From: an uncultured Sunxiuqinia sp.
GTDB lineage: Bacteria > Bacteroidota > Bacteroidia > Bacteroidales > Prolixibacteraceae
Assembly: GCF_947495665.1 (NCBI RefSeq)
Contig: NZ_CANLZV010000002.1
Location: 248,001 to 312,000 of the forward strand
DNA length: 64,000 nucleotides
Reading direction: 5' to 3'
Shown: positions 53,305 through 61,839 of the stretch, one piece after another
Numbering within the stretch: the first letter of the stretch is position 1
Layout of the letters: every line of letters begins with the position of its first letter
Position numbers and translations under genes: made by a program
Notes under the pieces: generated by a model
What the model saw: the letters and a program-made list of their open reading frames with translations, nothing else
Told to the model about the DNA's origin: nothing
Databases searched by the model: none

Positions 53305-55566
53305 TTAGTTATTTTGTTGTTTGATCAGATTTAATGCTGAGCCCGCCTTGTACCATTCAATTTGCTGGGCGTTGTAAGTATGATTTAATTCGATTGTTTC
53401 TTGTGAACCATCGGCATGAACCAACTGTAACTGCACAGGTTTGCCAGGAGCAAAGTCAGCCAGGTTGATGAAATTAAAGATGTCATCTTCCTGAATTTTA
53501 TCGTAATCGGCTTCCTGGGCAAAAGTAAGTGCCAGCATTCCTTGTTTTTTCAGGTTGGTTTCATGAATCCGGGCAAAGGATTTTACAATTACCGCTTTAA
53601 CTCCCAGGTGGCGAGGCTCCATGGCCGCATGTTCGCGTGAAGATCCTTCGCCATAATTGTGGTCACCAACAACAACGGTTGGAATACCTGCAGCTTTGTA
53701 GGCGCGTTGCACTTTAGGTACTTCATCATAGCCTCCTGTCAGTTGATTTTTCACCTTGTTGGTTTCGCCGTTAAAGGCATTTACAGCACCAATCAGCATG
53801 TTGTTGGAGATGTTGTTCAGGTGCCCACGGAAGCGTAACCAGGGACCAGCCATCGAGATGTGGTCGGTGGTGCATTTTCCTTCGGCTTTGATCAGCAGTT
53901 TGGCTCCATTCAGGTTTTGACCATCCCACGGTTCGAAGGCTTTGAGCAGTTGTAAACGCTCTGAATCGGGGGAAACAATGACTTCAACTGAAGAGCCATC
54001 CTCGGCAGGTGCCTGATAACCGGCATCTTCAACAGCAAAGCCTTTGCTGGGCAATTCTTCTCCTGTTGGCGGATCCAGTTTAACTTCTTTTCCATCCTCA
54101 TTAAGCAACTTATCGGTGAGCGGGTTAAAGGTTAAGTCACCAGCAATAGCCAGGGCGGTAACCAGTTCCGGAGAAGCTACAAAGGCATGGGTGTTGGGGT
54201 TTCCGTCAGCCCGTTTGGAGAAGTTACGGTTGAACGAGTGCACAATTGTGTTTTTTTCTCCTTTTTCGGCTCCGGGGCGGTTCCATTGTCCGATACATGG
54301 GCCGCAAGCATTAGCAAAAACACTTGCTCCAATCTTATTGAAAATATCGATAAATCCATCACGCTCGATGGTGTAGCGCACTTGCTCAGAGCCCGGAGTA
54401 ATGGTAAATTCCGATTTGGTCTTCAGCTTTTTGTCGACCGCTTGCTGTGCCAGTGATGCCGCACGCGAAATATCTTCGTAGGATGAATTGGTACAAGAAC
54501 CGATCAGTCCAACTTCAATTTTGGTTGGCCATCCTTTTTCCTTCGCAACTTTGGCCACTTGTGAAATTGGGGTTGCCAAATCGGGTGTAAACGGCCCGTT
54601 TAAGTGAGGTTCCAGCTCGTCCAGATTGATTTCGATCAGTTGATCGAAGTACTTTTCAGGTTGAGCGTAAACTTCGGGGTCGGCAGTTAAATGTTCTTTA
54701 ATGCCATTGGCTAAATCGGCGACTTCTGCGCGGTCGGTTGCCCGTAAGTAACGTTCCATGCTTTGGTCGTAGCCAAAGGTTGATGTGGTTGCCCCAACTT
54801 CGGCTCCCATGTTACAAATGGTTCCTTTGCCGGTTGCAGAAAGAGATTCCGCACCTTCTCCGAAATATTCAATAATAGCACCTGTTCCGCCTTTTACGGT
54901 CAGTATGCCAGCTACTTTTAGTATAATGTCTTTTGGGGCTGTCCAGCCGTTTAATTTTCCAGTGAGTTTTACACCGATTAATTTGGGAAATTTAAGTTCC
55001 CAAGCCATACCGGCCATTACGTCTACCGCATCGGCACCACCGACACCAATAGCCACCATGCCCAACCCGCCGGCATTTACTGTATGCGAATCGGTTCCGA
55101 TCATCATTCCACCGGGGAATGCATAATTCTCAAGCACCACTTGGTGAATAATTCCGGCACCCGGTTTCCAAAATCCGATGCCGTATTTATTGGAGACAGA
55201 CTCCAAAAAATTGAACACCTCCTTATTGCTTTCGAGGGCAAATTTCAGGTCTGTTCGTCCGCCCACACTGGCTTGGATTAAGTGATCGCAATGCACCGTA
55301 GATGGCACTGCGGTCCGGTTTTTGCCTGAGTTCATGAACTGAAGCAGAGCCATTTGAGCCGTTGCATCCTGCATGGCTACCCGGTCGGGCGCAAAATCAA
55401 CGTAGTCAACGCCACGTTTGAAATCGGCTACTTCTTCAGGACTGAAAAGGTGTGTGTATAAAATCTTTTCAGAAAGTGTGAGTGGTTTTTTTAAAATGTC
55501 TCTGGCTTTGGTTATACGAGGGCCAAAATTCTCGTAGGTTTTCTTTATCAGATCTAAATCAAACAT
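53305..55566 (-). CDS. acnA: Aconitate hydratase, mitochondrial-like
   Basis: Aconitase isomerises citrate to isocitrate with a [4Fe-4S] cluster. It is 753 residues long. Cluster ligands are Cys358 in [14 protein letters not shown] and Cys421/Cys424 in [11 protein letters not shown]. Other landmarks are [72 protein letters not shown] and [17 protein letters not shown] in the swivelling C-terminal domain. The segment order and wording match human ACO2 more than IRP1/AcnA or AcnB. It is the first gene of the acn-icd-icd-gltA operon. The aconitase-icd-citrate synthase set with a mitochondrial-like aconitase has been described in Bacteroides fragilis (recalled, not checked). Confidence 0.96.
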   Translation of the reverse strand: MFDLDLIKKTYENFGPRITKARDILKKPLTLSEKILYTHLFSPEEVADFKRGVDYVDFAPDRVAMQDATAQMALLQFMNSGKNRTAVPSTVHCDHLIQASVGGRTDLKFALESNKEVFNFLESVSNKYGIGFWKPGAGIIHQVVLENYAFPGGMMIGTDSHTVNAGGLGMVAIGVGGADAVDVMAGMAWELKFPKLIGVKLTGKLNGWTAPKDIILKVAGILTVKGGTGAIIEYFGEGAESLSATGKGTICNMGAEVGATTSTFGYDQSMERYLRATDRAEVADLANGIKEHLTADPEVYAQPEKYFDQLIEINLDELEPHLNGPFTPDLATPISQVAKVAKEKGWPTKIEVGLIGSCTNSSYEDISRAASLAQQAVDKKLKTKSEFTITPGSEQVRYTIERDGFIDIFNKIGASVFANACGPCIGQWNRPGAEKGEKNTIVHSFNRNFSKRADGNPNTHAFVASPELVTALAIAGDLTFNPLTDKLLNEDGKEVKLDPPTGEELPSKGFAVEDAGYQAPAEDGSSVEVIVSPDSERLQLLKAFEPWDGQNLNGAKLLIKAEGKCTTDHISMAGPWLRFRGHLNNISNNMLIGAVNAFNGETNKVKNQLTGGYDEVPKVQRAYKAAGIPTVVVGDHNYGEGSSREHAAMEPRHLGVKAVIVKSFARIHETNLKKQGMLALTFAQEADYDKIQEDDIFNFINLADFAPGKPVQLQLVHADGSQETIELNHTYNAQQIEWYKAGSALNLIKQQNN

Positions 55567-55903
55567 ATTGTGGTTTTTAATCGGTTGTAATTTCCGGTTT
55601 AATATTTACATCTTCCTTAACAAAAACAAGGGCTAAAGGTTTCCTGTGATAGGCTTAAGATATCAATTTTTTAGTGATGAAATATGTAACTACTTAGATG
55701 TTTTAAAGCTGTTTTTCTTTATTTAGAATAAATAAAAGGAAGGTCAGGTTTGCATTCGGGAAGTGAAAATATGTTCTTTTTTGAAGAACGGAAAGGGGAG
55801 TGTTCGCTGAGCGCTGTTGTGTAAGGCGCTGGTAGCTAGTTGCAAAAAAAAACCACCAAGAAGATCTTGATGGTTTATACGGTGTGAAATATAAACTGCT
55901 TGT
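55567..55903. other. Leader region of the TCA operon
   Basis: This 337-bp gap carries the comA terminator at its upper end (55843-55876) and presumably the acn promoter lower down. I find no exact TAnnTTTG box on the minus strand. Several T-rich tracts and a TAAGATATCA segment lie near 55655-55665. There is no open frame. Confidence 0.45.
55843..55876 (-). terminator. Intrinsic terminator after comA
   Basis: On the minus strand, AAACCATCAAGA pairs with TCTTGGTGGTTT (one G-T pair) around a 3-nt loop, followed by a run of seven or more T residues. Confidence 0.85.
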
Positions 55904-56662
55904 TTAAGGAATGAAGCTCAGCAGCGTGTCGCCGCGAAGACCTCTGCGGAGTGTTTCCAACGGAATGACTTCCGATTGGGAAATATTGCCCAGGTTGACA
56001 TTGGAGCCCAACAATTTGATAAACCACACTTGCTGGCTTTTGAGTGGGGCTTCCCATAAAATATGTTCGGTGTCAATTTCTTTTTTAATGTCCATGATGA
56101 GCTGGCTGTTGGCTGAGCCATCTTCTTTGTAAATGCCCATGTTTCCGCTTTCGCGTGCTTCAGCAATGACTTTCCAGGCGCCGGCTTCCAGTTCTGTTTT
56201 CATCCAGGAGACCCACTCTTCGTTGCTAATCTCCTTGCCTTTTAACTTGGTCCCGACTTCTGAAAAAATCTGAAAATCTTTTGCCAGCAGGTTGATGTAT
56301 TCACATTTTTTGTCATGCTCAATGGGAAGAACACCGTCAGAAACTTCGGCTGTTTCAACACCACTTTCAGTAATAAATTTGCGGTAGTCGTCAAACATAT
56401 TGCGGGCAATAAATGCTTCAAACAGTGTACCTCCAAAGTAGGGTTTAATGCCTGCTTGCTGATACAGTTTGATTTTCTCTTTTACACCCGGAGTTAGCAG
56501 GCCGGTACCAAATCCTAGCTTGACAAAATCAGTGTATTCTGATGCGACTTCGCATAAGTCTTCGGCTTCGCGGAGGCTAAGTCCTTTGTCCATCACCATC
56601 GTAATGCCTGATGATCTTGGCTTTTCAGGACGTCCAGGAATAAAGGGTAAGTTGAAATTCAT
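55904..56662 (-). CDS. comA: Phosphosulfolactate synthase (ComA-like)
   Basis: ComA adds sulfite to PEP to make (2R)-phospho-3-sulfolactate. The 252-residue TIM-barrel protein shows the N-terminal family signature KPRSSGITMVMDKGLSLREAED, VKLGFGTGLL, KPYFGGTLFEAFIA, VETAEVSDGVLPIEHDKK, FSEVGTKLKGKEIS and KVIAEARESGNMGIY. First known from coenzyme M synthesis in methanogens; bacterial homologues contribute to sulfolactate or sulfonolipid-type metabolism in some lineages. No ComB phosphatase, ComC dehydrogenase or cysteate-forming gene lies in the window, so the end product is unknown. It follows a TPR gene with a 2-bp gap and ends at a strong terminator, so the two form an operon. Confidence 0.9.
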   Translation of the reverse strand: MNFNLPFIPGRPEKPRSSGITMVMDKGLSLREAEDLCEVASEYTDFVKLGFGTGLLTPGVKEKIKLYQQAGIKPYFGGTLFEAFIARNMFDDYRKFITESGVETAEVSDGVLPIEHDKKCEYINLLAKDFQIFSEVGTKLKGKEISNEEWVSWMKTELEAGAWKVIAEARESGNMGIYKEDGSANSQLIMDIKKEIDTEHILWEAPLKSQQVWFIKLLGSNVNLGNISQSEVIPLETLRRGLRGDTLLSFIP

Positions 56663-56664
56663 TT

Positions 56665-58083
56665 TTAATAATTGGTTGATTGGTATTCTTTTATGAGTTG
56701 TTTGATCGACTCGTTTTGCTGTGCTTTGGGATAATAGTCAAATAAATCGCGGTAACTATTGAAATCGGCTCTTAGGGCTATTTCAAAATAATCCGTTGCG
56801 GAGCGTTCTTCATTATTTTCAAGCAGGTAAGCTGTTAACCGGTAATTGATATTTGAATCGTCGGCAATTACTTCCAGTGCTTTTTTCAAGATATTAATGG
56901 ATTGCTGCAACATACCACGCTGGTACTGCATCTCAGCATAGGCAATCCAGCTTTCGCGGTTGTCCGGATCCAGCGACGTTGCCATCTCAAAGGCTGATTC
57001 TCCTTGCTCGTAAGCCGCCAGTTCGTGATTTATTTTCCCGTACATAAGCCAGAAGTCCGGATTGGTGTCATCCAGCTTGAGGGCTTTTTTGACCAGCGTT
57101 TGACTTTCGGGCAGGTCGTTTTCAATCCATCGGATCAAGCTTGAACCATACCAGGCATTGGCATTATTTTTATTGATGCGTAATGCTTTTTTGTAATTGG
57201 CCAATGCATCGTTGTACCGATCCATGTTCAGGTAGCATTCACCTAAATAGCAGTAGGCATCATCATTGTTTTTATCGCTTTTCAAATACTCCAGGTAGCA
57301 TTCAATGGCTTCTTCGTATTGGTTGTTGTTCGACAATGCATTGGCTTTGTTGAACAGGGCCTGTTCAAACTGATCGTTTAGGGCAATCGAGAAATCGTAG
57401 GCTTCAATGGCTTTGTCATGCTCACCAATTCGGTTAAAAGTGATGCCAAGGTTGTACCAAACCGAGGGATTGAATGGATCAATGTCAAGGTATTTGTTGT
57501 AATAAAGGATGCTTTTTTCATCCTGATCATCTTTGTCGCAATAATAAGCCAGCTCGTAAAGAACCTGCTCGTTTTTGGGGTTGGCAGTGTGTGCCCGCTC
57601 TAAAAACGTAACGGCTTTTTTGACTTCTCCGGCCTGTCCTAAGGTGATTCCGATATTGTAAAGCAGTTCATCTTCCTCATCGTAGTTGTACATGATGGCT
57701 TGCTCAAAAGCGGTAATGGCTTCTTCAACCAAGCCCTCCATGATTAAGGCCGAGCCTTTGATCAGGAAAATGTCGGGGTTGCTGTCTTCGATTAACTCAA
57801 CAACATTAACGATGGCCAGTGATTCATCCACTTTGCCATCCACCAAAAGGAGCTGTGCTTTTTTAATTTGGAGTGAAGTGGAAGACGGATGAATTTTCAA
57901 TCCATTGTCAATTGCCAGGTTGGCCATTGACATTTGGCCTTCATCCATAAAATAATCCACAATGCCTTCTACTTCAAAAACATCAAAATAGTCAACTTGG
58001 TTGGCCTTCATCATCCTTTCAAAGCGTTTAACGGCTTCTCCTATTTCCTCACTGTCGTAAAAGTCTCTTGAATCTTCTTCCAT
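56665..58083 (-). CDS. Cytosolic tetratricopeptide-repeat protein upstream of comA
   Basis: The 472-residue protein has no signal peptide or membrane span. After an acidic N-terminus (MEEDSRDFYDSEEIGEAVKRFE) it is an array of about eleven TPR units, recognisable by WYNLGxxxxxxGxxxxAxxxYxxAL-type spacing (for example VWYNLGITFNRIGEHDKAIEAYDFSIAL, of which the GITFNRIGEHDKAIEAY core is typical; CYLGECYLNMDRYNDALANYKKAL; ANAWYGSSLIRWIENDLPESQ). TPR proteins are interaction scaffolds, and no catalytic domain is present. The 2-bp gap to comA and an exact -7 box 24 bp upstream make it the first gene of a two-gene operon. A link with sulfolactate synthesis is inferred from position only; similar TPR genes elsewhere in the phylum are widespread. 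Confidence 0.88.
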   Translation of the reverse strand: MEEDSRDFYDSEEIGEAVKRFERMMKANQVDYFDVFEVEGIVDYFMDEGQMSMANLAIDNGLKIHPSSTSLQIKKAQLLLVDGKVDESLAIVNVVELIEDSNPDIFLIKGSALIMEGLVEEAITAFEQAIMYNYDEEDELLYNIGITLGQAGEVKKAVTFLERAHTANPKNEQVLYELAYYCDKDDQDEKSILYYNKYLDIDPFNPSVWYNLGITFNRIGEHDKAIEAYDFSIALNDQFEQALFNKANALSNNNQYEEAIECYLEYLKSDKNNDDAYCYLGECYLNMDRYNDALANYKKALRINKNNANAWYGSSLIRWIENDLPESQTLVKKALKLDDTNPDFWLMYGKINHELAAYEQGESAFEMATSLDPDNRESWIAYAEMQYQRGMLQQSINILKKALEVIADDSNINYRLTAYLLENNEERSATDYFEIALRADFNSYRDLFDYYPKAQQNESIKQLIKEYQSTNY

Positions 58084-58106
58084 AGAATCCCAAAAAAATG
58101 CAGCTG

Positions 58107-58114
58107 CAAATTTA
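58107..58114 (-). promoter_or_regulatory. Putative -7 promoter box (TAAATTTG) of the TPR-comA operon
   Basis: An exact TAnnTTTG match on the minus strand, 23 nt before ATG 58083, giving a leader of about 15-18 nt typical of the phylum. No clear -33 element is seen. Confidence 0.45.
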
Positions 58115-58134
58115 ATAATACTTTTTAGAATTAC

Positions 58135-59667
58135 TTAATCGGGCTGATGCTCTTTTCGTAATAAGTCGTTCACGGTTTTTACCGGGTTGAAAGTCAGTAT
58201 CGGAACTTCAACAAACAGGGTGTTCCAATCCGCCATGGCTCCATTCCAAAGCCCCGGAAGTTCCTGCGCTTTGAGTTCTTTGCCATCTTTAGACTTGTAG
58301 GATATAAATCCGGTTCTGGGGTCTCTTAGCAATAACAAATCATAAGGTTCTTCGAGGTAGTTTTTTGTTCCACAAATTAAATCCACCGGGTTGAAGTGGG
58401 TGGCATGCTTTACAATGTCAGCCTGTTTTTTGTCCTCAAGATTGATTTGGGAGCTTTCAACTACCTGAAGCGAAATTGACTCATCGGCATTTTTTGCCCA
58501 AAAGGGGCCGCCGCCGGGTTCGCCTTCATTCTTTACCATGCCGCATACACGAATGGGGCGGTTGAACTTCGATTTCAGGTAATGATACAATTCTTCTTTT
58601 TCCGCATAATATTGATTCGTGGGTGGTTTTACGTTTAAAACATTTTCGAGGAAAGCAGATGCTTCCGCGTAAAACTTGCTATCAAGTGCTGTGTAGTGTC
58701 TTTCGTCCAGCACGCGCTGATAATTGAAAATTCGTTTCTGGTAGTTCAGCAGCAAACCTGCCAGAGCCTTTTTGTACTTGATGGTTTCGGCCTTGAGGTA
58801 ATCGGGTACCACATTGTCGATGTTTTTAATAAAAATGAGGTCTGCATCCAGGTCATTCAGGTTGTCAATTAATGCACCGTGGCCTCCCGGTCGAAAAAGC
58901 AGGCTGTTGTCTCCGTTTCGGAAGGGCTTGTTGTTCAGGTCTACCGCAATCGTGTCGGTCGCCGGTTTTTGCTGGCTAAAAGATACTTCATAGTGCACAC
59001 CAAACAGCTTTTCGTACTTGCTTTTGATGGCTTTCAGGTGCGCCTCAAATACCGGTTTATGCTCGGGCGAAACCGTAAAATGCATTTGTACTTTGCCCTG
59101 TTGGTCTTTGGCGTACAGCGCTCCCTCGGCGCAATGTTCTTCAAAGGAGGTTCGGGAGTGATCCTGATACTGATGAAATTTCAGTAAGCCCTTGGGAAGA
59201 TTGCCGTAGTTCAGTCCTTGCTCAGTGAGCACCAAATTGAGTACTTCAAGGGCTGAAAGCTGTTCTACTGGTTTGCCGGTTAATCGTTCAAGGTCAGCAT
59301 AAAAGGCAAATTTTTTAAGTCCGTTAAAGAAGCACTGCACCTCCTTGTCTTGTAGCACCTCTTTTTCAGGGGTTCCGTTTTCGAGACGGGCTTTGGCTGT
59401 AAACAGGCTTTTAAACATGCGGCTGGCTGCCCCGGAGGCCGGCACAAACTTTAGCAGGCTGATACCTTTTTCGAGTTTGTGCTCAAAAAAATCAATAAAC
59501 TGTTGTGCATGATCCTCGTTTAGTTGGATGATGCCTTTGCCAATTGTGGCTGCTTGTATTATTTCAAGGTAGGGAAAACCTTGCTCGAAATTTCTTACTT
59601 GTTCTTTGACGGTTGTTAAATCACTTCCGCGCTCTTCAATGAAAACCAAATCTTCTGCATTAAACAT
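58135..59667 (-). CDS. DUF4301 protein, nucleotidyltransferase-like
   Basis: The 510-residue protein is soluble. It shows LKFVPASGAASRMFKSLF (about 72-89), which resembles the P-loop-like signature LxPAGGxGTRM of sugar-nucleotidyltransferases, then FRNGDNSLLFRPGGHGALIDNLNDLDADLIFIKNIDN, where PGGHGAL and the KNIDN strand are the equivalents of the uridine-binding and metal-binding segments of UDP-sugar pyrophosphorylases. RVCGMVKNEGEPGGGPFW follows. The family DUF4301 is Bacteroidota-wide and uncharacterised. A GT-A-fold nucleotidyltransferase role is my inference from these motifs. It lies alone between the TPR-comA operon and a divergent radical-SAM gene. Confidence 0.82.
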   Translation of the reverse strand: MFNAEDLVFIEERGSDLTTVKEQVRNFEQGFPYLEIIQAATIGKGIIQLNEDHAQQFIDFFEHKLEKGISLLKFVPASGAASRMFKSLFTAKARLENGTPEKEVLQDKEVQCFFNGLKKFAFYADLERLTGKPVEQLSALEVLNLVLTEQGLNYGNLPKGLLKFHQYQDHSRTSFEEHCAEGALYAKDQQGKVQMHFTVSPEHKPVFEAHLKAIKSKYEKLFGVHYEVSFSQQKPATDTIAVDLNNKPFRNGDNSLLFRPGGHGALIDNLNDLDADLIFIKNIDNVVPDYLKAETIKYKKALAGLLLNYQKRIFNYQRVLDERHYTALDSKFYAEASAFLENVLNVKPPTNQYYAEKEELYHYLKSKFNRPIRVCGMVKNEGEPGGGPFWAKNADESISLQVVESSQINLEDKKQADIVKHATHFNPVDLICGTKNYLEEPYDLLLLRDPRTGFISYKSKDGKELKAQELPGLWNGAMADWNTLFVEVPILTFNPVKTVNDLLRKEHQPD

Positions 59668-59854
59668 AGGTTGCTGTTTTACGGATTACGTTAAAGGTAA
59701 AAAATAGCTTGTAGAAATAGAACCAATAAGCGATGCCAAGGTTTTAAAGTTTTCAACATTTGTTGATAAGGCCGGATTGACTTTTCATTTCCAGAGCGAT
59801 AGATTATCTGGGGTATTTGGTTGACTTCTTGCGAATTGATCTTTGACGCATATA

Positions 59855-59888
59855 TTGTCTTTTTTCTTTCAGATTTGCCTTACTTTTG
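59855..59888 (+). promoter_or_regulatory. Putative promoter of the TIGR01212 radical-SAM gene (TTG-N23-TACTTTTG)
   Basis: TTG at 59855-59857 and the exact -7 box TACTTTTG at 59881-59888 are 23 nt apart, within the range used by Flavobacterium and Bacteroides sigma factors. ATG 59905 lies 16 nt downstream, which supports that start over the upstream frame. Confidence 0.6.
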
Positions 59889-59904
59889 TCGGACAAATTT
59901 ATTT

Positions 59905-60849
59905 ATGACGGATCAGAATTTCCCCTGGGGACATGACAAACGATTTAATGATTTTCCGACTTATTTTAAGAATAAGTTTAACGGAAGAGTGCAAAAAGTA
60001 GCTGTAGATGCTGGCTTTACCTGCCCGAACAGGGATGGGGTCAAGGCGCGAAACGGATGTTCATATTGCAACAACAAGTCTTTCCAACCCGACTATTGCG
60101 GACCGGAAAAAAGCATTGCCGTGCAGGTTCAGCAGGGCATTGATTTTTACTCCCGTAAGTATCCAACCATGCGGTTCTTAGCCTATTTCCAAGCGTATTC
60201 GAATACTTATGCTGACTTGGAGGTGTTGAAACAAAGGTATCAGGAAGCCTTGGCGCATCCTCAGGTTATTGGCTTGGTGCTTGGAACTCGTCCGGACTGT
60301 GTGACTCCGGAAATCCTGGATTATCTGGCTGAGCTTTCCAAGGACTATTATGTGATGGTGGAATATGGCGTGGAGTCGGTTCAGGACAAAACGCTGGATC
60401 GCATTAATCGCGGACATCATTTTGCGCAGGCGAAGTGGGCCATTGAGCAAACTTCCAGCCGCAACATTCATACTTGTGCGCATTTGATTTTGGGACTTCC
60501 TGGAGAAACGCGGAATGACTTGCTGAATCAGGCGCGGGAAATTTCGCAATTGCCGGTTGAGAATCTAAAACTGCATCAGTTGCAAATTCATAAAGGAACC
60601 CAAATGGCCGTTGAGTTTGCCCGACAGCCGGAGGATTTTCACTTGTTTACAGCAGAGGAGTATGTGGAGCTGATTGTGGATTACCTGGAATTGTTGAACC
60701 CTGAAATTGTGGTTGAGCGATTTGTTAGCCAAACTTCCAAAAACCTACTAATTGCTCCCAAATGGGGTTTGAAGAATTTTGAATTTGTGGTTAAGGTTGA
60801 AAAGCGGTTGGCGGAACGAAACACCTGGCAGGGTAGGCTGTTTGAATAA
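59905..60849 (+). CDS. Radical-SAM protein, TIGR01212 (YhcC-like) family
   Basis: The 314-residue protein starts at ATG 59905 (MTDQNFPWGHDKRFNDF), immediately after a good promoter. An upstream extension to 59821 would include that promoter. The iron-sulfur cluster ligands are Cys40, Cys52 and Cys55 in GFTCPNRDGVKARNGCSYCNN, spaced C-x11-C-x2-C rather than the usual C-x3-C-x2-C; this long spacing is characteristic of the TIGR01212 group. Other landmarks are YFQAYSNTYADLEVLKQRY, LVLGTRPDCV, VEYGVESVQDKTLDRINRGH and HLILGLPGET. The family relates to Elp3-like proteins, and a role in RNA modification is suspected but not shown. It is monocistronic. Confidence 0.9.
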   Translation: MTDQNFPWGHDKRFNDFPTYFKNKFNGRVQKVAVDAGFTCPNRDGVKARNGCSYCNNKSFQPDYCGPEKSIAVQVQQGIDFYSRKYPTMRFLAYFQAYSNTYADLEVLKQRYQEALAHPQVIGLVLGTRPDCVTPEILDYLAELSKDYYVMVEYGVESVQDKTLDRINRGHHFAQAKWAIEQTSSRNIHTCAHLILGLPGETRNDLLNQAREISQLPVENLKLHQLQIHKGTQMAVEFARQPEDFHLFTAEEYVELIVDYLELLNPEIVVERFVSQTSKNLLIAPKWGLKNFEFVVKVEKRLAERNTWQGRLFE

Positions 60850-60870
60850 TTTTGATAGGGAGTTTGACTG

Positions 60871-60924
60871 CTGATGGATGAACTCCGTACACCAGTTTGT
60901 TAAGTGCTGAAATTCATCCATCAG
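60871..60924. repeat. Wide-looped relative of the dispersed palindrome
   Basis: CTGATGGATGAA (60871-60882) and TTCATCCATCAG (60913-60924) are perfect 12-bp inverted arms around a 30-nt loop. The arms differ from the 919/2237 elements at one base (GATGGATGA versus GATCGGATGA, with one base deleted). It lies between the radical-SAM gene and the converging DUF4197 gene. Confidence 0.6.
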
Positions 60925-60989
60925 TAGTTTGTAAGCTTATCCAGTTGATCGTTAGTAGCTCCAGGCTAAGGACTTCTTTTCTGGTCAAT

Positions 60990-61739
60990 TTATTGACGGG
61001 CGAATACCCTTTTCAGAAGGTCGGTTACCCGGGCAGCCGGATCTTGCCGGATGTTTTTCTCGGTTTCTCCAATTTTCAGAAACAAGCCATCCAAGGCTCG
61101 TTGGGTGAGGTAGGCACTCAGATTGGTCTCTACCGTTTCAAGTTCAGCAAGCTGCCCAACGAAGGTGCCGGCCACTTGGTTCCATTTTCCCGTCATTTCG
61201 TCCCACGACTGTTGAGCCGAATAGTTGCCAATGATTTTCTTGTTCAGCGATCCCTCAATCTTGGGTTGATAGAGTGCTACCAGTGCATCATAATTGGTGC
61301 GTTTCAAGTATTCCGTTGCAGCATAATCGCCACCGGTAAGCAGACCGGCTGCATCCTGAATGCTCATCGACTTGATGCTGTTAACCAGAATTGGCGCCGC
61401 TTCTTTGGCCGCATCTGAAGCTGCGGAGTTGATGCTGGTAATTACTTTATCAACCAGCTGTTGTCCACCGGGAAGTTTGCTCAGGTTGTTGGTGATCATA
61501 TCCGCCTCAGGGGGGAGCAAAATCTTTACTGCTTCATCTTTTAAGTAACCATCAATGGCAGACAGTTCGGCAACTGAGCTGTCGGTTCCAACCACCAGCG
61601 CTTGTTTTAGTCCGGCGATAATTTCTGTTGTCGACAATGGTTTCTGCTCATCATAAATGGTTCTGGCCATTTGCTGCATCTCGGCACAACCAGACAGGGT
61701 CAGCATAAATAATCCTAAGAGTATCAGTCTTGTATTCAT
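60990..61739 (-). CDS. DUF4197 lipoprotein
   Basis: The 249-residue protein starts at ATG 61739 (MNTRLILLGLFMLTLSGC), which gives a lipoprotein signal with Cys18. The upstream extension (GTLTFYHPHT) is not signal-like. The mature protein is helical and shows the DUF4197 pattern: TTEIIAGLKQALVVGTDSSV, AVKILLPPEADMI, AAKEAAPILVNSIKSMSIQDAAGLLTGGDYAATEYLKR and the closing ALDGLFLKIGETEKNIRQDPAARVTDLLKRVF. The family is widespread in Gram-negative envelopes with no known function. It lies 100 bp downstream of ygiQ on the same strand, with a perfect 11-bp inverted repeat in the gap. Confidence 0.88.
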   Translation of the reverse strand: MNTRLILLGLFMLTLSGCAEMQQMARTIYDEQKPLSTTEIIAGLKQALVVGTDSSVAELSAIDGYLKDEAVKILLPPEADMITNNLSKLPGGQQLVDKVITSINSAASDAAKEAAPILVNSIKSMSIQDAAGLLTGGDYAATEYLKRTNYDALVALYQPKIEGSLNKKIIGNYSAQQSWDEMTGKWNQVAGTFVGQLAELETVETNLSAYLTQRALDGLFLKIGETEKNIRQDPAARVTDLLKRVFARQ

Positions 61740-61769
61740 TGTATGTGGGTGATAAAAGGTTAGCGTTCC

Positions 61770-61810
61770 CAATCACAGGGCTTTTGGTCAATTCAGAAAC
61801 CCTGTGATTG
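61770..61810. promoter_or_regulatory. Perfect 11-bp inverted repeat between ygiQ and the DUF4197 gene
   Basis: CAATCACAGGG (61770-61780) and CCCTGTGATTG (61800-61810) enclose a 19-nt loop. It is just past the ygiQ stop and 31 bp before the DUF4197 ATG. There is no U-tract in the direction of transcription, so it is either an inefficient terminator or an mRNA structure or binding site. Confidence 0.6.
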
Positions 61811-61839
61811 AAAACTCAGCAATAAGTGATTTTGTTTAG

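Noticed and set aside
49425-55566. Recent transfer of TCA genes from a eukaryote
   Set aside because: Mitochondrial-like aconitase and citrate synthase are already known in Bacteroidota, the genes are in a bacterial operon with overlaps, and base composition looks like the neighbours.
59821-59904. Upstream extension of the radical-SAM gene
   Set aside because: It runs through a near-consensus promoter, and ATG 59905 fits the family N-terminus.
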